Shown piece by piece: positions 56,338 to 64,000 of a stretch of 64,000 nucleotides of DNA (the first letter of the stretch is position 1; each line of letters opens with the position of its first letter). The position numbers and the translations under genes were made by a program. Under the pieces are notes generated by a model, which worked only from the letters and a program-made list of their open reading frames with translations, searched no databases and was not told where the DNA came from. Source of the DNA: Mycolicibacter longobardus (lineage in GTDB: Bacteria > Actinomycetota > Actinomycetes > Mycobacteriales > Mycobacteriaceae); the NCBI RefSeq assembly GCF_002102265.1, contig NZ_LQPG01000022.1:1-64000 (forward strand), given 5' to 3'.

Positions 56338-57093
56338 TCAGTGCTCCGTGCGCTCCGCGCGTATACGCCTGCGTTCCGCCAATTCGCGCTCATCCAAAAC
56401 CCTAGCCGCTTTCGGGGTGGGCGCGCCGCCGCCGAGTCTTCGCGGCACCCAGTACTCGCCGGCGGGATGCGGGTAGTCCTGCTGCACCCGGGCCAGCATC
56501 GGCTCCATCTGTGCACGCAGGCGCGCGGTGAGCGTCGCAGCGTCACCCGACGGGGCCAGCGGCTCGCCCGCCATCACGGTGATCGGAATTCCGCTGCGGA
56601 TCAACCGCGCCCTCGGGTGATCCTTGGTCCACAGCCGGTGGGCGCCCCAGACGATCAGCGGAACGATCGGCACCTGCGCCTCCAGCGCCATCCGGGCGGC
56701 CCCGGACTTGAACTCCTTGAGCTCGAAGCTGCGGCTGATGGTGGCCTCCGGGTAGACGCCCACCACCTCACCGGAGCGCAGTGCGTCCACCGCATTTCGG
56801 TAGGCGCCGGCCCCGGCCCCGCGGTCCACCGGAATGGTGCCGGTGTGGTTGATCAGGAAATTCACCACCCGCACCTGCTGCATCTCTTCTTTGATCATGA
56901 ACCGCATCCGACGTCCCCGGCGGTAGGCCGCCAGCCCCGCGGGCAGGAAGTCCACGTAGCCGGTGTGGTTGATCGCTATCACCGCGCCGCCGGTGGCTGG
57001 GATGTGTTCCAGGCCGACGTAGTCGATCGCAGCGCCGGTGATCTTCACCGCGCTCATCGCTGCGAGTTCCAGCGCCCGGAAAACCGGCTGCAT
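56338..57093 (-). CDS. PlsC-type acyltransferase, copy 2 (Rv3815c-like)
   Basis: This 251-residue middle paralogue carries AINHTGYVDFLPAG (block I), IPVDRGAGAGAYRNAVDAL, and VYPEATISRSFELKEFKSG (block III). It ends with the YWVPRRLGGGAPTPKAA tail shared by the three copies. ATG 57093 is 8 bases after the stop of copy 3. The near-identity of the blocks among the three genes points to tandem duplication followed by divergence in acceptor or acyl specificity. Confidence 0.9.
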   Translation of the reverse strand: MQPVFRALELAAMSAVKITGAAIDYVGLEHIPATGGAVIAINHTGYVDFLPAGLAAYRRGRRMRFMIKEEMQQVRVVNFLINHTGTIPVDRGAGAGAYRNAVDALRSGEVVGVYPEATISRSFELKEFKSGAARMALEAQVPIVPLIVWGAHRLWTKDHPRARLIRSGIPITVMAGEPLAPSGDAATLTARLRAQMEPMLARVQQDYPHPAGEYWVPRRLGGGAPTPKAARVLDERELAERRRIRAERTEH

Positions 57094-57101
57094 GCCAGCC
57101 T

Positions 57102-57890
57102 CTACTCCGCGGTGCCCGTCGGGCTCGGCGGCTGCTGCTCGCGGGCGGCGCGCTCCTGGGCCTTGCGCGCCAGTTCGGCGGCGTCGAGCTGCGCTGCCTC
57201 AGCGGGCGTGGGGGCACCGCCGCCCAGCCGGTGCGGCACCCAGAACGCCCCGGCCGGATGCTCCGGGTAGGCGTCCTGCACCTGCTCGAGCAGGTGCAGC
57301 ATGCGGGTCTGCAGCAGCGCTCGCAGGTCCTCGACCGGCAGGCTCGGCGGTATCGGTTCGCCGATCGCCACCGAGATCGGGATCTTCGTGCGACCCAGCT
57401 GCTTGGGGTGGTCCTTGGTCCAGATCCGTTGGGCGCCCCACACGATGTGCGGGATGATCGGCACCTGCGCCTCTACCGCCATCCGGGCGGCGCCGCTCTT
57501 GAACTCCCGCAGTTCGAAGCTGCGGCTGATGGTCGCCTCCGGGTAAACGCCGACCAGTTCGCCGGCCTGAAGGTATTCGACCGCGGAGGCATAGGCGTCC
57601 GCGCCCTGGCTGCGGTCCACTCCGATGTGCCGGCAGCCGCGCATGATCGGGCCGGTGAACCGGTTGTCGAACATCTCCTGCTTGACCATGAAACGGATCC
57701 GGCGCCGCGGCTTGCCCAGGTAGGCGGCCAGGCCGGCGAACGCGAAGTCGAGATAGCCGGTGTGGTTGATCGCGATCACCGCACCGCCGGCAGGGGGCAG
57801 GTTCTCCGCGCCGGTGACGTTGATCTTCAAGCCCTCATAACGCCACAGCGTGCGCGCAGCGGTAGCGACACTTCCGTACCAAAGCTCCAC
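57102..57890 (-). CDS. PlsC-type acyltransferase, copy 3 (Rv3816c-like)
   Basis: This is the first gene of the operon, about 262 residues, with AINHTGYLDFAFAG, VDRSQGADAYASAV, VYPEATISRSFELREFKSG and FWVPHRLGGGAPTPAEAA. I chose GTG 57890 (VELWYGSV), which aligns with the M. tuberculosis start and has a TAGGCT box 8 bases upstream on the minus strand; TTG 57899 is possible. It is divergent from the Rieske-protein gene with about 80 bases between. Confidence 0.88.
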   Translation of the reverse strand: MELWYGSVATAARTLWRYEGLKINVTGAENLPPAGGAVIAINHTGYLDFAFAGLAAYLGKPRRRIRFMVKQEMFDNRFTGPIMRGCRHIGVDRSQGADAYASAVEYLQAGELVGVYPEATISRSFELREFKSGAARMAVEAQVPIIPHIVWGAQRIWTKDHPKQLGRTKIPISVAIGEPIPPSLPVEDLRALLQTRMLHLLEQVQDAYPEHPAGAFWVPHRLGGGAPTPAEAAQLDAAELARKAQERAAREQQPPSPTGTAE

Positions 57891-57972
57891 AGCGTCCAAG
57901 CCTAGGCGATGACGCCGCCCATGCCGCCGCTAAGCTCGGGTGGAGTCTCTAGAGCGTCGGGAGAAGGTACAA

Positions 57973-59532
57973 GTGCAGGTCACCAGCGTCGGGCACGCCG
58001 GCTTCCGGATCGAAACCGCCGCGGGCAGCATCCTGTGCGACCCGTGGGTCAACCCGGCGTACTTCGCGTCCTGGTTTCCCTTCCCGGACAATTCCACCCT
58101 GGACTGGGACGCCCTCGGCGACTGCGACTACCTCTACATCTCGCATCTGCACCACGATCACTTCGACCCCCAGCACCTGGCGGCCCACGTCAACAAGGAC
58201 GCGGTGGTGCTGTTGCCCGACTACCCGGTGCCCGACCTGCGCCGGGAGTTGGAGACGCTGGGTTTCCACCGGTTCTTCGAGACCACCGACTCGGTGCGGC
58301 ACACCGTGCGCGGCCCCAAGGGCGACCTGGACGTGATGATCATCGCGCTGCGCGCCCCCGCCGACGGCCCGATCGGCGACTCGGGGCTGGTCGTCTGCGA
58401 CGGGCAGACCACCGTTTTCAATATGAACGACTCGCGCCCGATCGACCTGGACGTGCTGGCGGCCTTCGACACGATCGATGTGCACCTGCTGCAGTACTCC
58501 GGGGCGATCTGGTACCCGATGGTCTACGACATGCCGGAGCGGGCCAAGGAGGCGTTCGGCACCCAGAAACGCCAGCGGCAGATGGACCGCGCCCGCCAGT
58601 ACGTCGCCCACGTCGGCGCGACCTGGGTGGTGCCGTCGGCCGGCCCGCCGTGTTTCCTGGATCCCGAACTGCGTTTCCTCAACGACGACCACGGCGATCC
58701 GGCCAACATCTTCCCCGACGAGATGGTGTTCCTAGACCAGTTGCGTCGCAACGGACACCACGGCGGGCTGCTGATGATCCCCGGAACGACGGCCGGTTTC
58801 ACCGGGCCGCAACTGGATTCGCTGACCCACCCGCTGCCGGACGAGGACGTGGAGGCGATCTTCACCACCGGCAAGGCGGACTACATCGCCGCCTACGCCG
58901 AACGGATGGCCCCGGTGCTGACGGCCGAGAAGGCGTCCTGGGCGCCGGCGGCCGGGCCGGCGATGCTGGAGCCGCTACGGGAGCTGTTCGAGCCGATCAT
59001 GGCCCGCAGCAACGAGATCTGCGACGGCATCGGCTATCCGGTCGAGCTGGTGCTCGACGGGCCGGGTCACACCGAGACCGTTGTGCTGGACTTCCCCAAA
59101 CGCATGGTGCGCGAGCCGATCCCGGGCGAGAAGTTCCGCTACGGCTTCGGTATTCCGCCCGAGCTGGTGCGCACCGTGCTGCGCGACAAAGAACCGGACT
59201 GGGTCAACACCATCTTCCTGTCCACCCGGTTCAGGGCGTGGCGAGTCGGCGGTTACAACGAGTACCTCTACACGTTCTTCAAATGCCTCACCGAGGACCG
59301 GATCGTCTACGCCGAAGGCTGGTTCGGTGAAAGTCACGACGACTCCGCGATGATCACGCTGGGCGACTGGCAGATTCAGCGGCGCTGTCCGCACATGAAG
59401 GCCGACCTGTCGAAGTTCGGGGTGGTCGAGGGCGACACCCTGACCTGCAATCAGCACGGCTGGCAGTGGGACCTGGGCACCGGCCGCTGCCTGACCGCCA
59501 GGGGCCACGAGTTGCGCTGCGAGAAGCTGTGA
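57973..59532 (+). CDS. Metallo-beta-lactamase-fold protein with C-terminal Rieske domain (Rv3818-like)
   Basis: This 519-residue protein fuses two metal domains. The N-terminal metallo-beta-lactamase fold has ISHLHHDHFD (His58, His60, Asp62, His63). The C-terminal Rieske [2Fe-2S] domain has CPHM near residue 473 and CNQHGW 18 residues later, the C-x-H...C-x2-H pattern. Its architecture recalls CMP-Neu5Ac hydroxylase-like and UlaG-like proteins that oxidise or hydrolyse a substrate; the substrate here is unknown. I chose GTG 57973 because GGGAGAAGG lies 5 bases upstream; GTG 57940 would add 11 residues. The stop overlaps the start of the next gene. Confidence 0.88.
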   Translation: MQVTSVGHAGFRIETAAGSILCDPWVNPAYFASWFPFPDNSTLDWDALGDCDYLYISHLHHDHFDPQHLAAHVNKDAVVLLPDYPVPDLRRELETLGFHRFFETTDSVRHTVRGPKGDLDVMIIALRAPADGPIGDSGLVVCDGQTTVFNMNDSRPIDLDVLAAFDTIDVHLLQYSGAIWYPMVYDMPERAKEAFGTQKRQRQMDRARQYVAHVGATWVVPSAGPPCFLDPELRFLNDDHGDPANIFPDEMVFLDQLRRNGHHGGLLMIPGTTAGFTGPQLDSLTHPLPDEDVEAIFTTGKADYIAAYAERMAPVLTAEKASWAPAAGPAMLEPLRELFEPIMARSNEICDGIGYPVELVLDGPGHTETVVLDFPKRMVREPIPGEKFRYGFGIPPELVRTVLRDKEPDWVNTIFLSTRFRAWRVGGYNEYLYTFFKCLTEDRIVYAEGWFGESHDDSAMITLGDWQIQRRCPHMKADLSKFGVVEGDTLTCNQHGWQWDLGTGRCLTARGHELRCEKL

Positions 59533-59858
59533 CCGACTGCTACGACGACGGCCGGGTGGCCCTGGACAGCCAGGCGATCACATTGCGCCGCTACCATTTT
59601 CCGTCCGGCACGTCGAAGGTGATCCCGCTGTCGGCGATCCGCGGCTACCACGCCGAGCCGCTGGGCATGCTGACTCACCGGTTCCGGATCTGGGGCAGCT
59701 CGGACCTGCGGCGCTGGCTGCCGCTGGACGTCAAGCGGCCGGTGCGCAGCACCCTGTTCACCCTGGAGCTGCAGGGCTCACCGTGGCCGCGGCCAGCGTT
59801 CACCCCGGCGGATCCGGACAGGTTCCGGGCACTGCTCGACGAGCTGCTGGCGGGCTAG
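59529..59858 (+). CDS. Small PH-like protein (Rv3819-like)
   Basis: This 109-residue protein appears to be a compact beta-rich domain: LDSQAITLRRYHFPSGTSKVIPLSAIRGYH is typical of bacterial PH-like folds. No catalytic motif is seen. The GTG at 59529 overlaps the TGA of the Rieske-protein gene (GTGA), so it is translationally coupled and probably works with it. Confidence 0.8.
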   Translation: MTDCYDDGRVALDSQAITLRRYHFPSGTSKVIPLSAIRGYHAEPLGMLTHRFRIWGSSDLRRWLPLDVKRPVRSTLFTLELQGSPWPRPAFTPADPDRFRALLDELLAG

Positions 59859-59868
59859 TGTCCTGAGC

Positions 59869-61449
59869 TCAGCGGTCGGCCAGCACCTGATGGGCGGCGT
59901 TGTAGCCGGGAATGAAGGTGATCCCCGGCCCGCCATGACAACCCGCACTTCCCAGATACAGTCCCTCGACCGGTAGCGGCTGCCCGAGGAAGCCCCGGGG
60001 GCCGGGCCGGTTGGGGCCGATCTGATCCGAGTTGAGCAGACCGTGGCAGTAGTCGCCGCCCGGCGCGCCGAACATGGTGCCCATATGACGCGGGGTGAAG
60101 GTGGTGTGCCGAGTGATGCTGCGCTCGAAATTCGGTGCCAGCCGGGTGATTTTGTCGATCACCCGCTGGCCCATCTCCACCTTCATCTCGCCGTAGTTCC
60201 CGTCCCCCTCGATCGGGAACCACAACGCGAACGCCGACGCGGCGTGCTTCCCGGCCGGCGCCAGATCCGGGTCGTGCAGCGACGGGATCTGCAGCACGAC
60301 GGTCGGGTCGGACGGCACGATGCCGCGGCGCGCGTCCTCCCACTGCTGCTGCACCTCCTCGGGAGTACAGAAGATGCCCAACGAGGCCTGCATGGCGGGG
60401 TCATTGAGCGCCTCGTAGGGCGTAGCGAACACCGGGGCCTCATCCAGCGCGAAATGCATCTGCAGATAGCTGCCCCGGTGGTCGGTGCGCGCGTAACGTG
60501 CCCGGACATCCTCGGGCACGGCGGACGCGTCGATCAGCTGGGTGACCGTGATGTCGGGGGCGACGGCGGACACCACCACCGGTGCGGTCACGGTGTCGCC
60601 GGATTCGGTGCGCACCCCGGCCACCCGGCCTTTGGAGCCGGCACTGTCGACGAGGATCTCGGTGACCTTGGCGCGCAACCGCAGCTGCCCGCCCAGCCCG
60701 GTGAACGTGTCGCACAGATGCCCGGTGAGCGCACCGATCCCGCCGCGCAACTTCTTCATCAGCACAGTGTTCTCATCCGGCACACCGAGGCCGTAGGCCA
60801 GCGCCGCGGCGCTGCCGGGGGTCGCCGGTCCGCGATAGAGCGTGTTGACGGCCAGCACGGTGAACGAGCCGCGCAGTGCCGCGTGCTTCTCCGGATCCGG
60901 CAGGTAGCGGTCCAACACGTCGGTGACCGAACCGAAGAGCATGTCGTCGACGGCGGATCGCTCGAACTCGTTTGTGGCGCAGGCATACATCTCGTCGAGC
61001 GTCTTCGGCGGCCGGCCGGCCTCGAAGCGCCCCAAGGCCCGGGTGGGGGCCTGACTCCAGGCCAGCAGCCCGGCCATGCCGTTGACCGCCTCGGCGCCGT
61101 GCACCTCCGACAGGTGGGTGAACAGCCTCATCGGGTCGGTGTATTGGATCAGCGGGTCATCGCCGACGCCGCGCATCGCCACCGACATGACCTCGAGATC
61201 GATGCTGTCCAGGCCGTCCAACCCCAGTTCCGCGCTGACCACGGCCGACGTCGGGAACTGCACCGAACCGGCGATCTCAAACCGGTAGCCGTCGAAGAGC
61301 TCCACCGTGGAGGCCATCCCACCGGCGTAGCGTCCGCTCTCCAGGCACAGCGTGCGCAGTCCGGCGCGCTGCAGGATGAGCGCCGCCGCCAGCCCGTTGT
61401 GCCCGGCGCCTATGACGATCGCGTCGTAATCGGTCTTGCAGTCGGTCAT
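59869..61449 (-). CDS. Phytoene dehydrogenase-like FAD oxidoreductase (Rv3829c-like)
   Basis: This 526-residue protein of the CrtI/phytoene desaturase-related amine oxidase family has an N-terminal dinucleotide-binding motif, VIGAGHNGLAAALILQRAG, and acidic CLESGRYAGG. The C-terminal FAD motif is around LYLGSAGCHGGPGITFIPGYNA. The closest M. tuberculosis gene is annotated only as a probable dehydrogenase. ATG 61449 is used; no strong ribosome-binding site is present. It starts 68 bases downstream of the tetR stop on the same strand, with an operator-like site between them, and converges on the PH-like gene. Confidence 0.87.
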   Translation of the reverse strand: MTDCKTDYDAIVIGAGHNGLAAALILQRAGLRTLCLESGRYAGGMASTVELFDGYRFEIAGSVQFPTSAVVSAELGLDGLDSIDLEVMSVAMRGVGDDPLIQYTDPMRLFTHLSEVHGAEAVNGMAGLLAWSQAPTRALGRFEAGRPPKTLDEMYACATNEFERSAVDDMLFGSVTDVLDRYLPDPEKHAALRGSFTVLAVNTLYRGPATPGSAAALAYGLGVPDENTVLMKKLRGGIGALTGHLCDTFTGLGGQLRLRAKVTEILVDSAGSKGRVAGVRTESGDTVTAPVVVSAVAPDITVTQLIDASAVPEDVRARYARTDHRGSYLQMHFALDEAPVFATPYEALNDPAMQASLGIFCTPEEVQQQWEDARRGIVPSDPTVVLQIPSLHDPDLAPAGKHAASAFALWFPIEGDGNYGEMKVEMGQRVIDKITRLAPNFERSITRHTTFTPRHMGTMFGAPGGDYCHGLLNSDQIGPNRPGPRGFLGQPLPVEGLYLGSAGCHGGPGITFIPGYNAAHQVLADR

Positions 61450-61496
61450 GGACCCCGCCCTTCCCCGCTTTCCGGGAACGCTGGCACGCGTGGATA

Positions 61497-61514
61497 GTTT
61501 TGTCAATAATGACG
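61497..61514. promoter_or_regulatory. Operator-like site upstream of the FAD oxidoreductase
   Basis: GTTTTGTCAATAATGACG lies 48-65 bp upstream of the oxidoreductase start. It matches the site at 62146-62163 (inverted) at 15 of 18 positions and contains a TGTCA...TGAC half-palindrome. The adjacent TetR is the obvious candidate ligand. Confidence 0.5.
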
Positions 61515-61517
61515 TAA

Positions 61518-62108
61518 CTAGAGGTTCCGGAGCGAGTCCAGCGCGGTATGGCACATCCGGGCCAGCTCGGCCAACGAGCGGTCGGCGCCCAACATCCAGA
61601 CCTCCATCGCGGCGAACACCGCCGCCGCGATACAGCGTGCCGTCACCGCGATTCGGAGCGGGTCACCGCATTCATGGGGCGGTCCAGCGGCCCGCAGCCG
61701 CTCGGCCACCGCGTCGGCGAAATCGGTCTCCACCTGCCGGATGTGGCGCACGATCCGCTCCGGATCGAGCTCCTCGGCGCGCAGCGCGGCGATGCGGGTC
61801 ACCGCCTCGACGTCGTAGGGAAACGCGAAGATGGCGGCCTGAACCGCCTCGGCCATCGGTTCGTCCGGCGGGCGGGCGGCCAGCGCGCTGCGAAACCACT
61901 GCAGCCCGGCGTCGTAGTCGGCGAACAACAGGTCGTGCTTGGAGTTGAAGTGCCGGTAGAACGTCCGCAGCGAGACGCCGGCGTCGGCGGCGATCTGCTC
62001 GGCGGAGGTGTCCTCGACGCCTTGAGCGAGAAACCGGACCAGCGCGGCCTGGCGCAACGCTTCACGGGTGCGTTCGCTGCGCGCGGTCTGCGGCGCTCGG
62101 GGCGGCAT
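61518..62108 (-). CDS. TetR-family regulator (Rv3830c-like)
   Basis: This 196-residue repressor has an N-terminal helix-turn-helix, TSAEQIAADAGVSLRTFYRHFNSKHDLLF, and a ligand-binding C-terminal domain with WFRSALAARPPDEP. I chose ATG 62108 because a TACGTT box lies 7 bases upstream (minus strand, 62116-62121), suggesting leaderless mRNA; the frame extends to 62135. It lies upstream of the FAD oxidoreductase and is divergent from the DUF2834-type gene. Matching operator-like sites on both sides suggest it controls itself and both neighbours. Confidence 0.9.
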   Translation of the reverse strand: MPPRAPQTARSERTREALRQAALVRFLAQGVEDTSAEQIAADAGVSLRTFYRHFNSKHDLLFADYDAGLQWFRSALAARPPDEPMAEAVQAAIFAFPYDVEAVTRIAALRAEELDPERIVRHIRQVETDFADAVAERLRAAGPPHECGDPLRIAVTARCIAAAVFAAMEVWMLGADRSLAELARMCHTALDSLRNL

Positions 62109-62145
62109 GCGGCTAAACGTACCCCAGCACCGCATTCACCGAGAA

Positions 62146-62163
62146 TGACAATATTGACAAAAC
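62146..62163. promoter_or_regulatory. Operator-like site between tetR and the DUF2834-type gene
   Basis: The minus strand reads GTTTTGTCAATATTGTCA, of which TGTCAATATTGTCA is close to palindromic. It covers the region 38-55 bp upstream of the tetR start and ends 1 base before the ATG of the divergent gene. It is the inverted counterpart of the site at 61497-61514. Confidence 0.5.
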
Positions 62164-62164
62164 C

Positions 62165-62662
62165 ATGGGCCGTGATGACACTGAGCGCATGATCTCGCTC
62201 ATCGTGCACGCGGTGCTGGGCCTGGCGACAATCGGCTGGATCGTGACCTCCAACCGCGCGGTCTTCGCGAAACCGTCTGGGGGCGGGCTGTTCTCACCCC
62301 TGGAGATCGTCTACTACGTGATCGGCATCGGCTCGATCGTGCTGGGCTGGTACTTCAACATCCGCTTCGTGAACGAGTACGCGCAGGGCCCCAACCACAA
62401 CCCGATCTGGGGGCCCGGCAGTTGGACGCAGTACATCCAGCTGATGTACACCAATCCGGCTGCCGGTTCGGCCAGCCAGGACTACACCATCATCAATGTC
62501 ATTCTGCTGCCGCTGTTCACCATCGTGGACGGCTACCGGCGCGGGCTGCGGCACCCCTGGCTCTACTTCGTGTCGAGCTTGTTCACCAGTTGCGCGTTCG
62601 CCTACGCGTTCTACTTCGCCACCATGGAACGTCAGCGACGGCACGCCAAGGCTTCGTCGTAG
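62165..62662 (+). CDS. Small membrane protein, DUF2834-type (Rv3831-like)
   Basis: This protein of up to 165 residues has about four hydrophobic helices (LIVHAVLGLATIGWIV, IVYYVIGIGSIVLGWY, YTIINVILLPLFTIVDG, LYFVSSLFTSCAFAYAFYF), with a short charged tail. I assign DUF2834 from memory of the family pattern. ATG 62165 sits right against the operator-like site; ATG 62189 (MISLIVHAVL) is an equally good start giving 157 residues. Its 3' end runs into an 11-bp tandem repeat. Function unknown. Confidence 0.75.
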   Translation: MGRDDTERMISLIVHAVLGLATIGWIVTSNRAVFAKPSGGGLFSPLEIVYYVIGIGSIVLGWYFNIRFVNEYAQGPNHNPIWGPGSWTQYIQLMYTNPAAGSASQDYTIINVILLPLFTIVDGYRRGLRHPWLYFVSSLFTSCAFAYAFYFATMERQRRHAKASS

Positions 62663-62717
62663 CGGGGTCGTGGCGGGGTCGTAGTGGGGTCGTAGTGGGG
62701 TCGTAGTGGGGTCATAG
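62657..62717. repeat. 11-bp tandem repeat (VNTR-like)
   Basis: Five full copies of TCGTAGTGGGG-type units (62657-62667, 62668-62678, 62679-62689, 62690-62700, 62701-62711) are followed by a partial sixth. Copies three to five are identical. The first overlaps the stop codon of the membrane-protein gene, so copy changes would affect only the untranslated region before the next tetR gene. Confidence 0.9.
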
Positions 62718-62773
62718 CCGGACTGCCTCCCGACGCTGCGAGATAGGCTGATCGCGACGACGGGAGGAATGTC

Positions 62774-63334
62774 GTGGCCAAGCCGGTGGCGCCGCGCGGA
62801 TCCGCACGCGAGCGGGTGCTGCAGGCGGCATTGGCCCTGTTCGTGGAGCACAGCGTGGGCGGCACGTCGATGCAGATGATCGCCGACCGGCTGGGCGTCA
62901 GCAAACCGGCCGTCTACTACCAATTCCGGTCCAGGGACGACATCGTGATCGCCTTGGTGGAACCGATGTTCGACGACATCGTCCGGGTCATCAAGATCGC
63001 CCAGGCCATGCCCACCCAGCAGGGCAAGCGTGACGTGATGGTCAGCGGCGTGGTCGAACTCGCCGTGCGCTACCGCCGTCTCACGTTCCTGTTCTACGAC
63101 CGAGCCGTGGAACACGCCGTGCGGTCGCGTGAGGATTTCATGGCCCTCGGCGATGACGCGGCGGCGATCCTGCATGGCCCCGAACCGGACGCGACCACCC
63201 GCGTCATCACCACGGCGCTGATGGCGGGCACCTTCACCGCCGCAGCCGATCCGGAGCTCGAGGACATCGCCGACGAGGAGCTGCACAAGATCCTGCTGGC
63301 CACCGCACGCCGGGTGATGGAGCCGCTGACCTGA
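62774..63334 (+). CDS. TetR-family regulator
   Basis: This 186-residue regulator has the helix-turn-helix segment TSMQMIADRLGVSKPAVYYQFRSRDDIV at about residues 31-58 and a C-terminal ligand domain. GTG 62774 is preceded by GGGAGG with a usual spacing. It converges on the DUF5078-type gene, with 3 bases between stops, and may regulate that gene and the mmpL gene, as TetR genes near mmpL often do; this is inference. Confidence 0.88.
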   Translation: MAKPVAPRGSARERVLQAALALFVEHSVGGTSMQMIADRLGVSKPAVYYQFRSRDDIVIALVEPMFDDIVRVIKIAQAMPTQQGKRDVMVSGVVELAVRYRRLTFLFYDRAVEHAVRSREDFMALGDDAAAILHGPEPDATTRVITTALMAGTFTAAADPELEDIADEELHKILLATARRVMEPLT

Positions 63335-63337
63335 GGA

Positions 63338-63790
63338 TCAGCCCCAGGTCCACACGCCCATGTCCTCGGCGGGGTACTGCTCGCACACGTCGGTGGTCCG
63401 GGCAGCGACCCCGTGGTTGTTGAAGAACAGCTTCGACCAGTTCGGCCACGCGAAAGCGAGGTTCTCGTAAAAGGCGTTGGTGGCCAGGTTTTCGGAGTAG
63501 GCGCGTCGGCCCGGGTAATCCATCGCGTAGAACCAGTGGATCCGGTCCTGCACCGCCCGGTGGAGCTGCGGGGATTTGTTGTTGTAGTCGATCATGTACC
63601 GCTCGTAGTAAACCGGTGCGACATCGCGGGCGGCCGCCATGATCTGCTCAGCGGTGCAGCTGGTGTGCAGCATCCGGTTGGGAATCGGGAAGTTCTCCGT
63701 CGCATCCGCTGAGGCGGTGCCCGCCGCGGCCATACCGGCCAGGAGCATCGCCGCTGAAACGCCTGCCACCGCACACGCCGCGGGCCTCAT
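63338..63790 (-). CDS. Small secreted protein, DUF5078-type
   Basis: This 150-residue protein has a signal peptide (VAGVSAAMLLAGMAAAGTASA) and a mature domain with two cysteines (HTSCTAEQ, DVCEQYP) and aromatic-rich segments (YYERYMIDYNNKSPQLHRAV, LAFAWPNWSKLFFNNHG). It resembles a family found beside mmpL genes. I chose ATG 63790, 6 bases after GGGGAGG and sharing a base with the mmpL stop; GTG 63793 is also possible. Overlap with mmpL implies co-translation and perhaps an accessory role in export. Confidence 0.8.
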   Translation of the reverse strand: MRPAACAVAGVSAAMLLAGMAAAGTASADATENFPIPNRMLHTSCTAEQIMAAARDVAPVYYERYMIDYNNKSPQLHRAVQDRIHWFYAMDYPGRRAYSENLATNAFYENLAFAWPNWSKLFFNNHGVAARTTDVCEQYPAEDMGVWTWG

Positions 63791-64000
63791 CACCAACCTC
63801 CCCGATGAGCTCCGCCACCGGAGCCGACGAGCTCATCGCTCGGGTTCCGCTGCAGCGGCGCCGGCCAGGGTGCGGGCTTGGGCCGCAGACGCGGCACCTG
63901 CGGCCACCAGAACCATTTGCCGAGCAGGGTTGCGATCGACGGTGTCATGAACGAGCGGATGATCAGGGTGTCGAGCATCAAGCCCAACCCGATGGTGGTG
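63790..64000 (-). CDS. MmpL-family RND transporter, C-terminal fragment
   Basis: The visible 69 or so residues are the end of an RND lipid transporter: [34 protein letters not shown] is the hallmark last transmembrane helix of MmpL proteins, followed by a Pro/Arg-rich cytoplasmic tail. The 5' part lies beyond the right edge, so which MmpL it is cannot be told. The stop shares a base with the DUF5078-type start. Confidence 0.9.
   Translation of the reverse strand, partial: TTIGLGLMLDTLIIRSFMTPSIATLLGKWFWWPQVPRLRPKPAPWPAPLQRNPSDELVGSGGGAHRGGW

Overview
This is a high-GC mycobacterial chromosome segment. It carries almost the complete cluster for making and mycolating the cell-wall arabinogalactan, in an order close to M. 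tuberculosis Rv3790-Rv3831: dprE1, dprE2, aftA, embC, embA, embB, accD4, pks13, fadD32, a Culp6-type cutinase, fbpD/mpt51, fbpA, aftB, ubiA, a PAP2 phosphatase, glfT2, glf, erp and a PGRP-type amidase, then Rv3813c-Rv3819-like and Rv3829c-Rv3831-like genes. PGRS repeats, MmpL, Antigen 85 and Erp place it in Mycobacteriaceae. The species cannot be fixed from the window. DprE1 has Ala where M. tuberculosis has Cys387, so it is not the M. tuberculosis complex.

Region 1 (1-11.8 kb) is an accessory block on the minus strand. It holds the 5' end of a secreted protein at the left edge, a 2,141-residue PGRS protein with a signal peptide instead of a PE domain, and two related secreted proteins built from 14- and 18-residue Gly/Leu/Asp units. 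A 636-bp non-coding gap upstream of the second contains three tandem palindromes. Region 2 (11.8-14.3 kb) has a fatty acyl-AMP ligase and a small membrane protein where M. tuberculosis has a GtrA-like gene. Region 3 (14.4-29.1 kb, plus strand) makes decaprenylphosphoryl arabinose (DprE1/DprE2) and uses it (AftA, EmbC, EmbA, EmbB). Two junctions here, dprE2/aftA and embC/embA, are split by related inverted-repeat elements. The embC/embA element carries its own small DNA-binding-like gene.

Region 4 (29.1-32.2 kb) has an MHS-type transporter bracketed by inverted copies of a dispersed repeat, and a secreted PE-PPE-type hydrolase. Region 5 (32.4-44.6 kb, minus strand) makes mycolic acids (FadD32-Pks13-AccD4), and attaches or transfers them (Antigen 85A, MPT51, Culp6). 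Region 6 (44.9-51.5 kb, minus strand) is a tightly overlapping galactan/arabinan operon (glf-glfT2-PAP2-ubiA-aftB). Region 7 (51.9-59.9 kb) has erp, the amidase, a HAD phosphatase with three PlsC-type acyltransferases, and a metallo-beta-lactamase/Rieske protein. Region 8 (59.9-64 kb) has a FAD oxidoreductase with a TetR regulator and shared operators, a DUF2834-type membrane protein, a second TetR, a DUF5078-type secreted protein and the 3' end of an mmpL gene.

The strongest unexplained signals are the dispersed inverted-repeat elements at cell-wall gene junctions, the paired repeat proteins, the tandem palindromes near 11.3 kb, and a recurrent TANNNT-N6-8-start arrangement that suggests leaderless transcription of several cell-wall genes. 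No tRNA, rRNA, CRISPR array, prophage or recognisable transposase was seen.
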